Assembly (NCBI RefSeq): GCF_040529335.1
Contig: NZ_CP159534.1
Location: 6,758,001-6,822,000 of the forward strand
DNA: 64,000 bases
Reading direction: 5' to 3'
From: Streptomyces sp. HUAS MG91
GTDB taxonomy: Bacteria; Actinomycetota; Actinomycetes; Streptomycetales; Streptomycetaceae
This document shows positions 57,033 to 64,000 of the stretch, piece after piece (within the stretch, counting starts at the first letter, position 1; every line of letters starts with the position of its first letter). The translations under genes were made by a program, and so were the position numbers. The notes beneath the pieces were generated by a model, which saw only the letters and a list, made by a program, of their open reading frames with translations, did no database searches and was not told the DNA's origin.

Positions 57033-57869
57033 TCAGGCCGCGCGGTGCTCGCGCGGGAGCCAGTCGAAGGCCTCGGCGCTCGGGCGGTCGCCCGGCTTGT
57101 ACTCCAGGCCGACATAGCCCTCGTAGCCGGCCTTCTTCAGCTGGTCGAGCAGCTCCTCGAGGGGCAGCGAGCCGGTGCCCGGCGCGCCGCGGCCCGGGTT
57201 GTCGGCGATCTGCACGTGGGCCGTCTTGTCGGCGTAGGCGCCGATGACCTGCGGCAGGTCCTCGCCGTTCATCGACAGGTGGTACAGGTCCATCAGGAAC
57301 TTGGCGTTGCCGAGGCCGGTCGCCGCGTTCACCTCGTCCACGATCTCGATCGCCTTGGGGGCGCTCACGATCGGGCACTTCGGCGACTCCGGCGCGTTGA
57401 GCGCCTCGATGAGGAGCACGGCGCCGACGCGGTCGGCCGCGCGGGCCGCGAGCACCAGGTTCTCCAGCGCGAGCGCGTCCTGCGCCGCCGGGTCCACGCC
57501 GTCCATGCGGTTGCCGTAGAGGGCGTTGAGCGCCTTGCAGCCGAGGGACTGCGCGAAGTCGGCCGCGATGTCGATGTTCGCGCGGAACTTGTCGCTCTCC
57601 TCGCCGGGGATCGACAGGGCGCCCCGGTCGGGGCCCGGCAGCTGGCCCGCGTAGAAGTTCAGGCCGGTCAGCTGGACGCCGGCCTCCGTGATCGCGGTGC
57701 GCAGGGCGTCGAGCTCCGACTGCGCGGGAGTGGGGGCGTCGACCCAGGGCCACCACAGCTCGACCGCGGTGAAGCCCGCCGCGGCGGCGGCCGCGGGACG
57801 CTCCAGGAGCGGGAGTTCCGTGAAGAGGATCGACAGGTTGACGTTGAAGCGCTGGTCTGCGAATCCCAT
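57033..57869 (-). CDS. hyi: Hydroxypyruvate isomerase (TIM barrel)
   Basis: 278 residues of the xylose-isomerase-like TIM barrel family. 'FNVNLSILFTELPLLERPAAAAAAGF' opens the barrel; metal/catalytic residues include Glu in 'LLIEALN' and 'GLEYKPG', and 'FLMDLYHLSMNGED', 'HVQIADNPGRGAPGTG'. Hyi interconverts hydroxypyruvate and tartronate semialdehyde. The operator 57897-57932 lies 28 bases before its ATG 57869. With glxR and gcl it completes the glycerate pathway. Confidence 0.92.
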   Translation of the reverse strand: MGFADQRFNVNLSILFTELPLLERPAAAAAAGFTAVELWWPWVDAPTPAQSELDALRTAITEAGVQLTGLNFYAGQLPGPDRGALSIPGEESDKFRANIDIAADFAQSLGCKALNALYGNRMDGVDPAAQDALALENLVLAARAADRVGAVLLIEALNAPESPKCPIVSAPKAIEIVDEVNAATGLGNAKFLMDLYHLSMNGEDLPQVIGAYADKTAHVQIADNPGRGAPGTGSLPLEELLDQLKKAGYEGYVGLEYKPGDRPSAEAFDWLPREHRAA

Positions 57870-57896
57870 GGGGGTCGGCGCTCCCTTCCGTAGTTA

Positions 57897-57932
57897 TTCC
57901 GTATTGCGGAAGTTCGTTTCTGCTTGATGGAA
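57897..57932. promoter_or_regulatory. Mirror-image operator upstream of hyi
   Basis: TTCCGTATTGCGGAA (57897-57911, near-perfect palindrome) and TTCTGCTTGATGGAA (57918-57932), 21 bp apart. Reverse-complemented, the pair matches the gcl operator at 51512-51547 in sequence, order and spacing. IclR-family AllR is the known regulator of such genes in S. coelicolor, but whether these sites are AllR boxes was not checked. Confidence 0.7.
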
Positions 57933-58004
57933 GACTGCCTGCGGGGTGCGGTGGCTGTCAAGAGGGGCTGCCGGAAAAACCGCCGACGGCGTTAGGTTGA
58001 GCGC

Positions 58005-58268
58005 GTGCGATTGAGAGTGGAGTTCACGACCGAGCCCTTCGACCTCGACGAGGCGCCGCCGCACGCGGTGGTCGCCCGGGACGTCCTGGAGGGGGCCGAC
58101 CTGGACGCGGTGGACGTCGGCCCGTTCGGCAACACCGCCGAGGGGGAGTCCGACGGCGTGCTGACCGCCGTCGACGCGCTGCTGCGCAAGGCGCTCGCCG
58201 CCGGGGCCACCCGGGTCTCGCTCCAGGTGAATGTGATCGGCGACGAGCCCGGGGAGGGCGATAAGTGA
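58005..58268 (+). CDS. MTH1187/YkoF-like small protein (DUF77-type, tentative)
   Basis: 87 residues. 'VDVGPFGNTAEGESDGVLTAVDALLRKAL' and the closing strand 'RVSLQVNVIG' match the pattern of thiamine-binding MTH1187/YkoF-fold proteins ('GP.GT..EG...ev'). Such proteins bind small ligands; no catalysis is expected. GTG 58005. Its stop overlaps the next GTG by four bases, so it is coupled to the HTH gene. The family call is moderate. Confidence 0.6.
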   Translation: MRLRVEFTTEPFDLDEAPPHAVVARDVLEGADLDAVDVGPFGNTAEGESDGVLTAVDALLRKALAAGATRVSLQVNVIGDEPGEGDK

Positions 58269-58642
58269 CCGGTCCCGCTGACGATGCCGCCGACCCCTTC
58301 GTCCGGGCGGTCAAGCCGCTCGTCGACGCCATGGGGGGCGAGATGATGCCGCCGCAGGCGGCAGGCAAGGACGACGTCGTGCTGAGCTGGGAGGGCGTGG
58401 ACGTGCTGGCCGTCCGGCTGCCCCAGCTGGCCGACTCCCTCGATCACATCCTGGCCGCCATGGAACGCAAGCGGGGCAGGCCGCTGGCCGACCTCGACCG
58501 CAAGGAGAAGCAGGAGGTCGTGCGCGTGCTCGAGGCGCGCGGCGCGTTCTCCGTGCGGCACGGGGTGGAGACCGTGGCCGGCGCCCTCGGTGTCTCGCGC
58601 TTCACCGTGTACAACTACCTCAATCGCGAGAAGGCCACCTGA
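58265..58642 (+). CDS. Helix-turn-helix protein, candidate local regulator
   Basis: 125 residues. A small N-domain ('VVLSWEGVDVLAVRLPQL') leads to a C-terminal Fis-like HTH 'GVETVAGALGVSRFTVYNYLNRE' (about 97-119). It starts at GTG 58265, overlapping the MTH1187-like gene, and is followed at once by an intrinsic terminator before the uricase operon. Homologous genes are frequent next to streptomycete purine-degradation genes. It could sense a purine or its ligand-binding partner and act on the TCAACA palindromes, but that link is inference. Confidence 0.7.
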   Translation: MTGPADDAADPFVRAVKPLVDAMGGEMMPPQAAGKDDVVLSWEGVDVLAVRLPQLADSLDHILAAMERKRGRPLADLDRKEKQEVVRVLEARGAFSVRHGVETVAGALGVSRFTVYNYLNREKAT

Positions 58643-58666
58643 CCTGCACGGATTCTCCGCTTCCCG

Positions 58667-58698
58667 AACCGCCGTCCGACTATCGGACGGCGGTTTTT
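58667..58698 (+). terminator. Rho-independent terminator
   Basis: 13-bp arms (58667-58679, 58683-58695), three-base loop, followed by five T (58694-58698). It separates the HTH gene from the uricase operon. Confidence 0.92.
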
Positions 58699-58712
58699 GT
58701 AACTCCAAGTTT

Positions 58713-58727
58713 TCAACAAAGTGTTGA
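58713..58727. promoter_or_regulatory. TCAACA-N3-TGTTGA operator of the uricase operon
   Basis: TCAACAAAGTGTTGA, 65 bases before the uraD start and same consensus as the two sites upstream of katA. It includes TGTTGAC, part of a possible -35 element (TTGACG at 58724), so binding could repress transcription. Confidence 0.72.
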
Positions 58728-58791
58728 CGCGGTGTTTCCGAGGGCGTTAGCTATCCGCAGCCCGTCCAGCACAAGGCCACGGAGGCATCCC

Positions 58792-59307
58792 GTGACTTCA
58801 GGTACCACGCCGGGACTGACCCGGTTCAACGCCTCGGACGAGAGCGCGGCCCAGGCCGAGCTCCACGAGGTGTGTGCTTCATCGGCGTGGGGGAGCAAGC
58901 TGCTCGCCCAGCGTCCCTTCGCCACCGTAGAGGCCCTCTTCGAGGCCAGCGACGCCGCGACGGCCGAGCTGACCGCCGACGACCTCGCCGAGGCGATGGC
59001 GGGGCACCCGCCGATCGGCCGCCCGAAGCCCGGCGACCCGACCTCCTCGCGCGAGCAGCGCGGCATGGCCGGGGCCTCCGAGGAGCTCAAGGCGGAGATG
59101 CTCGAACTGAACCTGGCCTACCAGGACCGGTTCGGACATGTCTTCCTCATCTGCGCCACCGGAGCCACCGGCGAGCAGATGCTCGAGGCGCTCAAGGCGC
59201 GCATCGCGAACACGCCCGACCAGGAGCGGGCGATCGTCCGCACCGAACTGGGCAAGATCAACCGCATCCGCCTCACCCGCCTCGCAGAAGAAGGGGACAA
59301 CACCTGA
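58792..59307 (+). CDS. uraD: 2-oxo-4-hydroxy-4-carboxy-5-ureidoimidazoline (OHCU) decarboxylase
   Basis: 171 residues from GTG 58792, which has GGAGG eight bases ahead; an upstream in-frame start (58732) lacks one. Family motifs: 'LTRFNASDESAAQAEL', 'HPPIGRPKPGD' with the catalytic His, 'SREQRGM' and 'FGHVFLICATGATGEQML'. It decarboxylates OHCU to S-allantoin, last step of urate oxidation. Its TGA overlaps the next ATG. Confidence 0.93.
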   Translation: MTSGTTPGLTRFNASDESAAQAELHEVCASSAWGSKLLAQRPFATVEALFEASDAATAELTADDLAEAMAGHPPIGRPKPGDPTSSREQRGMAGASEELKAEMLELNLAYQDRFGHVFLICATGATGEQMLEALKARIANTPDQERAIVRTELGKINRIRLTRLAEEGDNT

Positions 59308-59705
59308 TGAGCACCGAGACCACGGCGTCGGTGTCCACGCACATCCTGGACACCAGCATCGGACGCCCCGCCGAGGGCGTCGCCATCTCCCTTGCGGCAC
59401 GCGCCGGTTCGGGCGCCGCCTGGGTGGCGCTCGGCGGTTCGGCCACCGACGCGGACGGGCGCTGCAAGGACCTTCCGGCCCTGCCGGAGGGCACCACTCA
59501 CGTCCGACTCGACTTCGAGACGGAAGAGTATTTCGACAAGAAGCAAGCCGATGCGCAGCAGGACGCCCCCGCGAATCGGGACAGCGGTGCGACCGGAGCG
59601 TTCTTCCCGGAGGTGGCGATCACGTTCGCCGTCGTGCCGGGCGAGCACTACCACGTACCGCTGCTGCTCAACCCGTTCGGCTACTCCGTTTACCGAGGGA
59701 GCTAG
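59307..59705 (+). CDS. uraH: 5-hydroxyisourate hydrolase (transthyretin-like)
   Basis: 132 residues. HIUase signatures: N-terminal 'VSTHILDTSIGRPAEGV' with the catalytic His, 'DADGRCKDL', 'FFPEV' and the C-terminal 'YHVPLLLNPFGYSVYRGS' with the diagnostic Tyr-Arg-Gly-Ser end. It hydrolyses 5-hydroxyisourate from uricase to OHCU for UraD. Overlaps uraD by one base and precedes uricase by five. Confidence 0.95.
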   Translation: MSTETTASVSTHILDTSIGRPAEGVAISLAARAGSGAAWVALGGSATDADGRCKDLPALPEGTTHVRLDFETEEYFDKKQADAQQDAPANRDSGATGAFFPEVAITFAVVPGEHYHVPLLLNPFGYSVYRGS

Positions 59706-59710
59706 CAGAC

Positions 59711-60646
59711 ATGCCCACGATCCTGGGACAGAACCAGTACGGCAAGGCCGAGAACCGAGTCGTAAAGATCACGCGGGACGGCGACACTCACCACATCAAG
59801 GACCTGAACGTCTCGGTCGCCCTCAGCGGTGACCTCTCCGACGTCCACCTCACCGGGTCGAACGCCAACTGCCTGCCGACCGACACCACCAAGAACACCT
59901 GCTTCGCCTTCGCCAAGGAACACGGCATCGAGTCGGCCGAGCAGTACGGCATCGAGCTGGCCCGGCACTTCGTCGACAGCCAGCCGTCCATCCACCGGTC
60001 GCGCATCCGCATCGAGGAGTACTCCTGGGAGCGCATCGCCGGCTCCGACGCGGGCTCCAACTTCATCGGTGCCGACGAGGTCCAGCACTCCTTCGTCCGC
60101 AAGGGCCAGGAAGTGCGGCTGGTCCAGGTCACCTATGACGGCGAGAAGTTCGAGGTGCTGTCCGGTCTCAAGGACCTGACCGTCATGAACACCACGAACT
60201 CCGAGTTCTGGGGCTACATCAAGGACAAGTACACGACGCTCCAGGAGGACTACGACCGCATCCTCGCCACGTCGCTGTCGACCTGGTGGCGCCACAACTG
60301 GACGGGCACCGAGGGTGAGCGCACGCCTCAGTGGAACAAGTCCTACGAGCAGGCCAAGAAGCACATCCTCCAGGCCTTCGTCGAGACGTACTCGCTGTCG
60401 CTGCAGCAGACCCTCTTCCAGATGGGTTCGCGCGTCATCAACAACCGCGGCGAGATCGACGAGATCCGCTTCTCCGCGCCGAACAAGCACCACTTCCGCC
60501 AGGACCTCTCGGCCTTCGGCCTGGAGAACGACGCGAAGGACGGGGCCGTCTACTGGGCCGCCGACCGTCCCTACGGCCTGATCGAGGCCACCATCCTGCG
60601 GGACGGCGCCGAGCAGCGCATCCCGACCGACATGACCAACCTCTGA
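59711..60646 (+). CDS. uox: Urate oxidase (uricase)
   Basis: 311 residues. Two tandem T-fold halves. Active-site elements include 'GKAENRVVKITRDG' (catalytic Lys), 'TDTTKNTCF' (Thr/Lys dyad), 'QVTYDGEKFEVLSGLKDLTVMNTTNSEF' and 'IDEIRFSAPNKHHF'. It oxidises urate with O2, giving 5-hydroxyisourate and H2O2. Third gene of the uraD-uraH-uox operon, tightly spaced. The peroxide it makes explains why a katA with the same operator is close by. Confidence 0.95.
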   Translation: MPTILGQNQYGKAENRVVKITRDGDTHHIKDLNVSVALSGDLSDVHLTGSNANCLPTDTTKNTCFAFAKEHGIESAEQYGIELARHFVDSQPSIHRSRIRIEEYSWERIAGSDAGSNFIGADEVQHSFVRKGQEVRLVQVTYDGEKFEVLSGLKDLTVMNTTNSEFWGYIKDKYTTLQEDYDRILATSLSTWWRHNWTGTEGERTPQWNKSYEQAKKHILQAFVETYSLSLQQTLFQMGSRVINNRGEIDEIRFSAPNKHHFRQDLSAFGLENDAKDGAVYWAADRPYGLIEATILRDGAEQRIPTDMTNL

Positions 60647-60734
60647 GGTCATCGTCATGTCCTTGTGAGTCCTTGTGAGGCGTGCCCCCGCCCACCCGCA
60701 GTCGGCGGGGGCACCCCCTCCCGGAGGGAACAAC

Positions 60735-62150
60735 ATGGCAACGCCCGCAAAGGGGCCGGCTGAAGGCCCGTGTTCCACCCCCCTGCCGGACGGCACCATC
60801 GAAGTCACCAAGGTGCACCCGGTGGACGAAAAGCTCCACGCCTCGCGGCTCGTCCCCGCCGCTCTCCAGCACATCGCCGCCATGTACGCCGGCGTCGTCA
60901 CCCCTCCGCTCATCATCGGCCAGGCCGTCCACCTCGACACCGCCGGCCAGACGCGGCTGATCGCCGCGTCGCTGCTCATCGCCGGAGTGGCCACCCTGCT
61001 CCAGACGCTCGGCGTCAAGGGCTTCGTCGGCAACCGGCTGCCGTTCGTCAACGCCGCGTCCTCGGCGGGCATCGCACCCATGCTCGCCATCGCCGAGACC
61101 AACGCCCAGGGCGACCAACTGCCCGCCATCTACGGGGCGGTGATGGTCGCGGGCGTCTTCTGCCTCGCCATCGGACCCTTCTTCGGACGGCTCCTGCGCT
61201 TCTTCCCGCCGCTCGTCACCGGCGTCGTCATCACCCTCATCGGCGTGACCCTGATGCCCGTACCCGTCGGCTGGGCCCAGGGCGGCGACAAGACCGCCGC
61301 CGACTACGGCGACATGCGCTATCTCGCGCTCGCCGCCTTCACCCTCGTCGTCATCCTGCTGATCCAGCGCTTCGGCAAGGGCTTCGTCAAGCAAGTCGCC
61401 CTGCTCTTCGGCCTGTTGATCGGAACGCTCGCCGCGATCCCGTTCGGCATGGCGGACTTCAGCTCCATCAGGTCGGCGCCGATCGCGGCCGTGCCGACCC
61501 CGTTCGCCTTCGGCACCCCAGAGTTCCAGCCCGCCGCGATCGTCTCGCTCTGCCTCGTCATGCTCGTGCTGATGACCGAGTCGAGCGCCGGCATGCTGGC
61601 CATCGGCGAGATCTGCGAGCGCGACTGCGACGGGCGGACCATCACCCGCGGCCTGCGCACCGACGGCATCGCCACCTTCCTCGGCCCGGTCTTCGGCGGC
61701 TTCCCCACCTCCGCCTTCGCGCAGAACGTCGGCGTCGTCTCGCTCACCAAGGTGCGCAGCCGGTACGTCGTCGCCGTCGCGGGCGGCGCCCTGCTGATCC
61801 TCGGCGCCTTCCCGGTGCTCGGCGCGGTCGTCTCGATGGTCCCCATGCCGGTCCTCGGCGGCGCGGGCATCGTCCTCTTCGGCTCCATCGCCGTCAGCGG
61901 CATCCGTACGCTCTCCGAGGCGGGCCTCGACGACAGCTCCAACATCATCCTGGTGGCCGTCTCGCTCGGCGCGGGCATCATCCCGCTCGCCGCGCCCACC
62001 TTCTACGCCGACTTCCCGGCCTGGGCGCAGACCGTGCTCGGCTCCGGCATCAGCGCCGGCGCGCTCGTCGCCGTCTCGCTGAACCTCTTCTTCCACCATC
62101 TCGGCACCCGTAGCAGCGCCAACGCGGCTGCGGCACTCAAATCCTCCTAG
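60735..62150 (+). CDS. NCS2 family xanthine/uracil permease
   Basis: 471 residues with about 12-14 predicted helices. NCS2 motifs: 'LQHIAAMYAGVVTPPLIIG' near helix 1, 'FVNAASSAGIAPMLAIAE', the substrate-site 'TESSAGMLAIGE' and 'GGFPTSAFAQNVGVVSLTKVRSR', which matches the family NxG motif region. It imports xanthine, urate or a related purine with a cation. GGAGGGAA precedes ATG 60735. Likely transcribed with the uricase operon 89 bases upstream. Confidence 0.92.
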   Translation: MATPAKGPAEGPCSTPLPDGTIEVTKVHPVDEKLHASRLVPAALQHIAAMYAGVVTPPLIIGQAVHLDTAGQTRLIAASLLIAGVATLLQTLGVKGFVGNRLPFVNAASSAGIAPMLAIAETNAQGDQLPAIYGAVMVAGVFCLAIGPFFGRLLRFFPPLVTGVVITLIGVTLMPVPVGWAQGGDKTAADYGDMRYLALAAFTLVVILLIQRFGKGFVKQVALLFGLLIGTLAAIPFGMADFSSIRSAPIAAVPTPFAFGTPEFQPAAIVSLCLVMLVLMTESSAGMLAIGEICERDCDGRTITRGLRTDGIATFLGPVFGGFPTSAFAQNVGVVSLTKVRSRYVVAVAGGALLILGAFPVLGAVVSMVPMPVLGGAGIVLFGSIAVSGIRTLSEAGLDDSSNIILVAVSLGAGIIPLAAPTFYADFPAWAQTVLGSGISAGALVAVSLNLFFHHLGTRSSANAAAALKSS

Positions 62151-62195
62151 GGTCCTGCCGTGCCCAATCGCCACTCACGAAATGAAGGAAGCACC

Positions 62196-63581
62196 ATGGC
62201 ACCTTCTTCGGCAGACCGCATCGTCATCGAGAACGTCGCCATCGCGACGGTCGACGCCCAGGACACCGAGTACGCCTCGGGCCACATCGTCGTCGCGGGC
62301 AACGTCATCGAGTCCATCGGCGCGGGCGGCGCGCCCGAGGGCCTGGAGAACGTCGTCCGCCGCGTCGACGGCACCGGCCACCTCGCCACGCCCGGCCTGG
62401 TCAACACGCACCACCACTTCTACCAGTGGATCACCCGCGGTCTGGCGACGGACCACAACCTGTTCAACTGGCTGGTGGCGCTGTACCCGACCTGGGCGCG
62501 CATCGACGAGCAGATGACGTACGCGGCGGCGCAGGGCTCCCTCGCGATGATGGCCCGCGGCGGTGTGACCACCGCGATGGACCACCACTACGTGTTCCCG
62601 CAGGGCTCGGGCGACCTCTCCGGGTCGATCATCCGCGCCGCCTCCGAGATGGGCGTGCGCTTCACCCTGGCCCGCGGCTCCATGGACCGCAGCGAGAAGG
62701 ACGGCGGCCTGCCGCCGGACTTCGCCGTCGAGACCCTCGAAGGCGCACTCGCCGCGACCGAGGAGACCGTCAAGAAGCACCACGACGCCTCCTTCGGCGC
62801 GATGACCCAGGTGGCCGTCGCCCCCTGCTCGCCCTTCTCCGTCTCCACCGAACTCCTCAAGCAGGGCGCCGAGTTGGCGCGCCGGCTCGGCGTACGGCTG
62901 CACACCCACGGGAGCGAGACGGTCGAGGAGGAGAAGTTCTGCCACGAGCTGTTCGGCATGGGCCCGACCGACTACTTCGAGTCCACGGGCTGGCTCGGTG
63001 AGGACGTGTGGATGGCGCACAGCGTCCACATGAACGACTCCGACATCGCCGCGTTCGGCCGGACGAAGACGGGCGTCGCGCACTGCCCGTCCTCCAACGC
63101 CCGCCTCGCCGCCGGCATCGCCCGCGTCCCCGACATGCTCGCCGCCGGTGTCCCGGTCGGCCTCGGCGTCGACGGCACCGCCTCCAACGAGTCCGGCGAG
63201 CTCCACACCGAACTGCGCAACGCGCTCCTGATCAACCGCCTCGGCGCCCACCGCGAGGCCGCCCTGAACGCCCGTCAGGCGCTGCGCCTCGGCACGTACG
63301 GCGGCGCCCAAGTGCTGGGCAGGGCCGGGGAGATCGGCTCGCTGGAAACCGGCAAGCTCGCCGACCTCGTGCTGTGGAAGATGGACACCCTCGCCCACTC
63401 CTCCATCCTCGACCCGGTCACCGCGCTCGTCTTCGGCGCGGCCGCCCCGGTCACCCTCTCCCTCGTCAACGGCGTACCGGTGGTGGAGGACAGCCGCCTC
63501 CTGCACGTCGACGAGGACGCCATCGCCCGCTCCACGCGGGACGAGGCACAGCGCCTGGCGCGGATCGCCGCGCGGGCCTGA
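62196..63581 (+). CDS. 8-oxoguanine deaminase (amidohydrolase)
   Basis: 461 residues of the ATZ/TRZ-like amidohydrolase family. Metal and catalytic motifs: 'NTHHHFYQWITRG', 'HTHGSETVEEE', 'AHSVHMNDSDIAAF', 'HCPSSNARLAAGI' and 'VDGTASNESGEL'. Close to characterised 8-oxoguanine deaminases, converting 8-oxoguanine to urate and thus feeding uricase; other cyclic amidines are possible. ATG 62196 has GAAGGAAG upstream, 45 bases after the permease. Confidence 0.88.
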   Translation: MAPSSADRIVIENVAIATVDAQDTEYASGHIVVAGNVIESIGAGGAPEGLENVVRRVDGTGHLATPGLVNTHHHFYQWITRGLATDHNLFNWLVALYPTWARIDEQMTYAAAQGSLAMMARGGVTTAMDHHYVFPQGSGDLSGSIIRAASEMGVRFTLARGSMDRSEKDGGLPPDFAVETLEGALAATEETVKKHHDASFGAMTQVAVAPCSPFSVSTELLKQGAELARRLGVRLHTHGSETVEEEKFCHELFGMGPTDYFESTGWLGEDVWMAHSVHMNDSDIAAFGRTKTGVAHCPSSNARLAAGIARVPDMLAAGVPVGLGVDGTASNESGELHTELRNALLINRLGAHREAALNARQALRLGTYGGAQVLGRAGEIGSLETGKLADLVLWKMDTLAHSSILDPVTALVFGAAAPVTLSLVNGVPVVEDSRLLHVDEDAIARSTRDEAQRLARIAARA

Positions 63582-63602
63582 CGGTTCGACAACCCCTGAT
63601 CT

Positions 63603-63659
63603 CCGGCCGGGGAGGACGGTCCCCGGCCGGACCCGAGCTGCCGAGCGGGCAGTTCGGGT
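63603..63659 (+). terminator. Tandem hairpins after the deaminase gene
   Basis: First stem 63603-63613 with 63620-63630 (11 bp). Second stem 63631-63642 with about 63647-63659 (one mismatch). They mark the end of the first transcript. A further 9-bp stem (63661-63669 with 63694-63702) lies in the leader of the next gene. Confidence 0.7.
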
Positions 63660-63824
63660 GCCGCCCCGGAACGTGGCCCACAACTTCACGTCCCCGGGGC
63701 GGTCAGCACTGCCTGGGCGCACCACAACTTCATACGAGTCCGACCAGCACCACCTTGCACCACCTCCCAGAAGCGAAAAGTGCCGGCGGCCCGCCGGGAC
63801 TGGAAAACAACCGGAGGAGCCGCA

Positions 63825-64000
63825 GTGGCGACGAAGCCCAGGTTCACCAAGCAAGGCACCACCCCCGCCGAACAGGACGCGGGGCATACCAAACATCCGG
63901 TCGACGAGACCCTGCCCCCGCTGAAGATGGCGACGACCGGTCTTCAGCACGTGGCCGCCATGTACGCGGGCGTGGTCGCGCCCCCGCTCATCGTCGGCGC
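63825..64000 (+). CDS. NCS2 family purine permease, N-terminal fragment
   Basis: GTG 63825 with GGAGGAG five bases upstream; the frame runs off the window. The N-terminal tail ends in 'HPVDETLPPLKMATTGLQHVAAMYAGVVAPPLIVG', very like the start of the permease at 60735 ('LQHIAAMYAGVVTPPLIIG'). It is therefore a second NCS2 carrier in the same cluster, perhaps for a different purine. Confidence 0.88.
   Translation, partial: MATKPRFTKQGTTPAEQDAGHTKHPVDETLPPLKMATTGLQHVAAMYAGVVAPPLIVG

Overview
The window is high-GC actinobacterial chromosome, almost certainly Streptomyces. Coding sequence is dense with strong GC3 bias, GTG and TTG starts are frequent, many starts overlap the previous stop by 1-4 bases, and the gene families (RsbRST stress module, DUF4232 lipoprotein, RHS/FG-GAP pair, ABC-F pair) are typical of that genus. 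No rRNA, tRNA or CRISPR array was found.

Layout. 1-6468: tail of an SRPBCC protein, then a six-gene, fully overlapping stressosome/partner-switching operon (RsbR, RsbS, RsbT, an ATPase-phosphatase, a hybrid histidine kinase and a receiver-PP2C phosphatase). 6480-12355: AraC-like regulator, DUF6328 membrane protein, DUF4232 lipoprotein, two small conserved proteins and a secreted GH87-type glucanase. 12495-16238: GntR regulator divergent from an amidohydrolase and an APC permease, with an operator palindrome between them. 16276-17759: ArsR / AHSA1 / RibD-like operon. 18002-20404: truncated decarboxylase remnant, and on the other strand a 52-residue peptide coupled to an acetyltransferase-SGNH hydrolase fusion. 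20974-24540: a penicillin-binding protein divergent from a LysR regulator overlapped with a class A beta-lactamase-like protein.

24952-38547 is the accessory region. A secreted FG-GAP protein faces a 2130-residue RHS polymorphic-toxin-like protein across an AT-rich gap. A membrane/PH-domain protein (candidate immunity) follows, then a decayed second RHS junction, a 38-bp inverted repeat, and a dead integrative element: frameshifted XRE regulator, frameshifted excisionase, integrase with two in-frame stops, and a frameshifted element gene. 38695-51425 returns to housekeeping-type genes: CorA, an AlkZ-like winged-helix protein, a LysE exporter, a GAF/LuxR regulator divergent from an acyl-CoA synthetase, two ABC-F proteins behind a possible leader peptide, an NTF2-like protein, a second acyl-CoA synthetase, GNAT and a zinc-ribbon protein.

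51512-64000 is a purine/ureide and glyoxylate catabolic region: Gcl, hydroxypyruvate isomerase, tartronate semialdehyde reductase, catalase, OHCU decarboxylase, 5-hydroxyisourate hydrolase, uricase, a xanthine-type NCS2 permease, 8-oxoguanine deaminase and the start of a second NCS2 permease. Two operator families tie these genes together. A pair of 15-bp sites 21 bp apart lies before both gcl and hyi, in mirror orientation. A different palindrome, TCAACA-N3-TGTTGA, lies before both catalase and the uricase operon, consistent with co-expression of the H2O2-producing and H2O2-removing enzymes.
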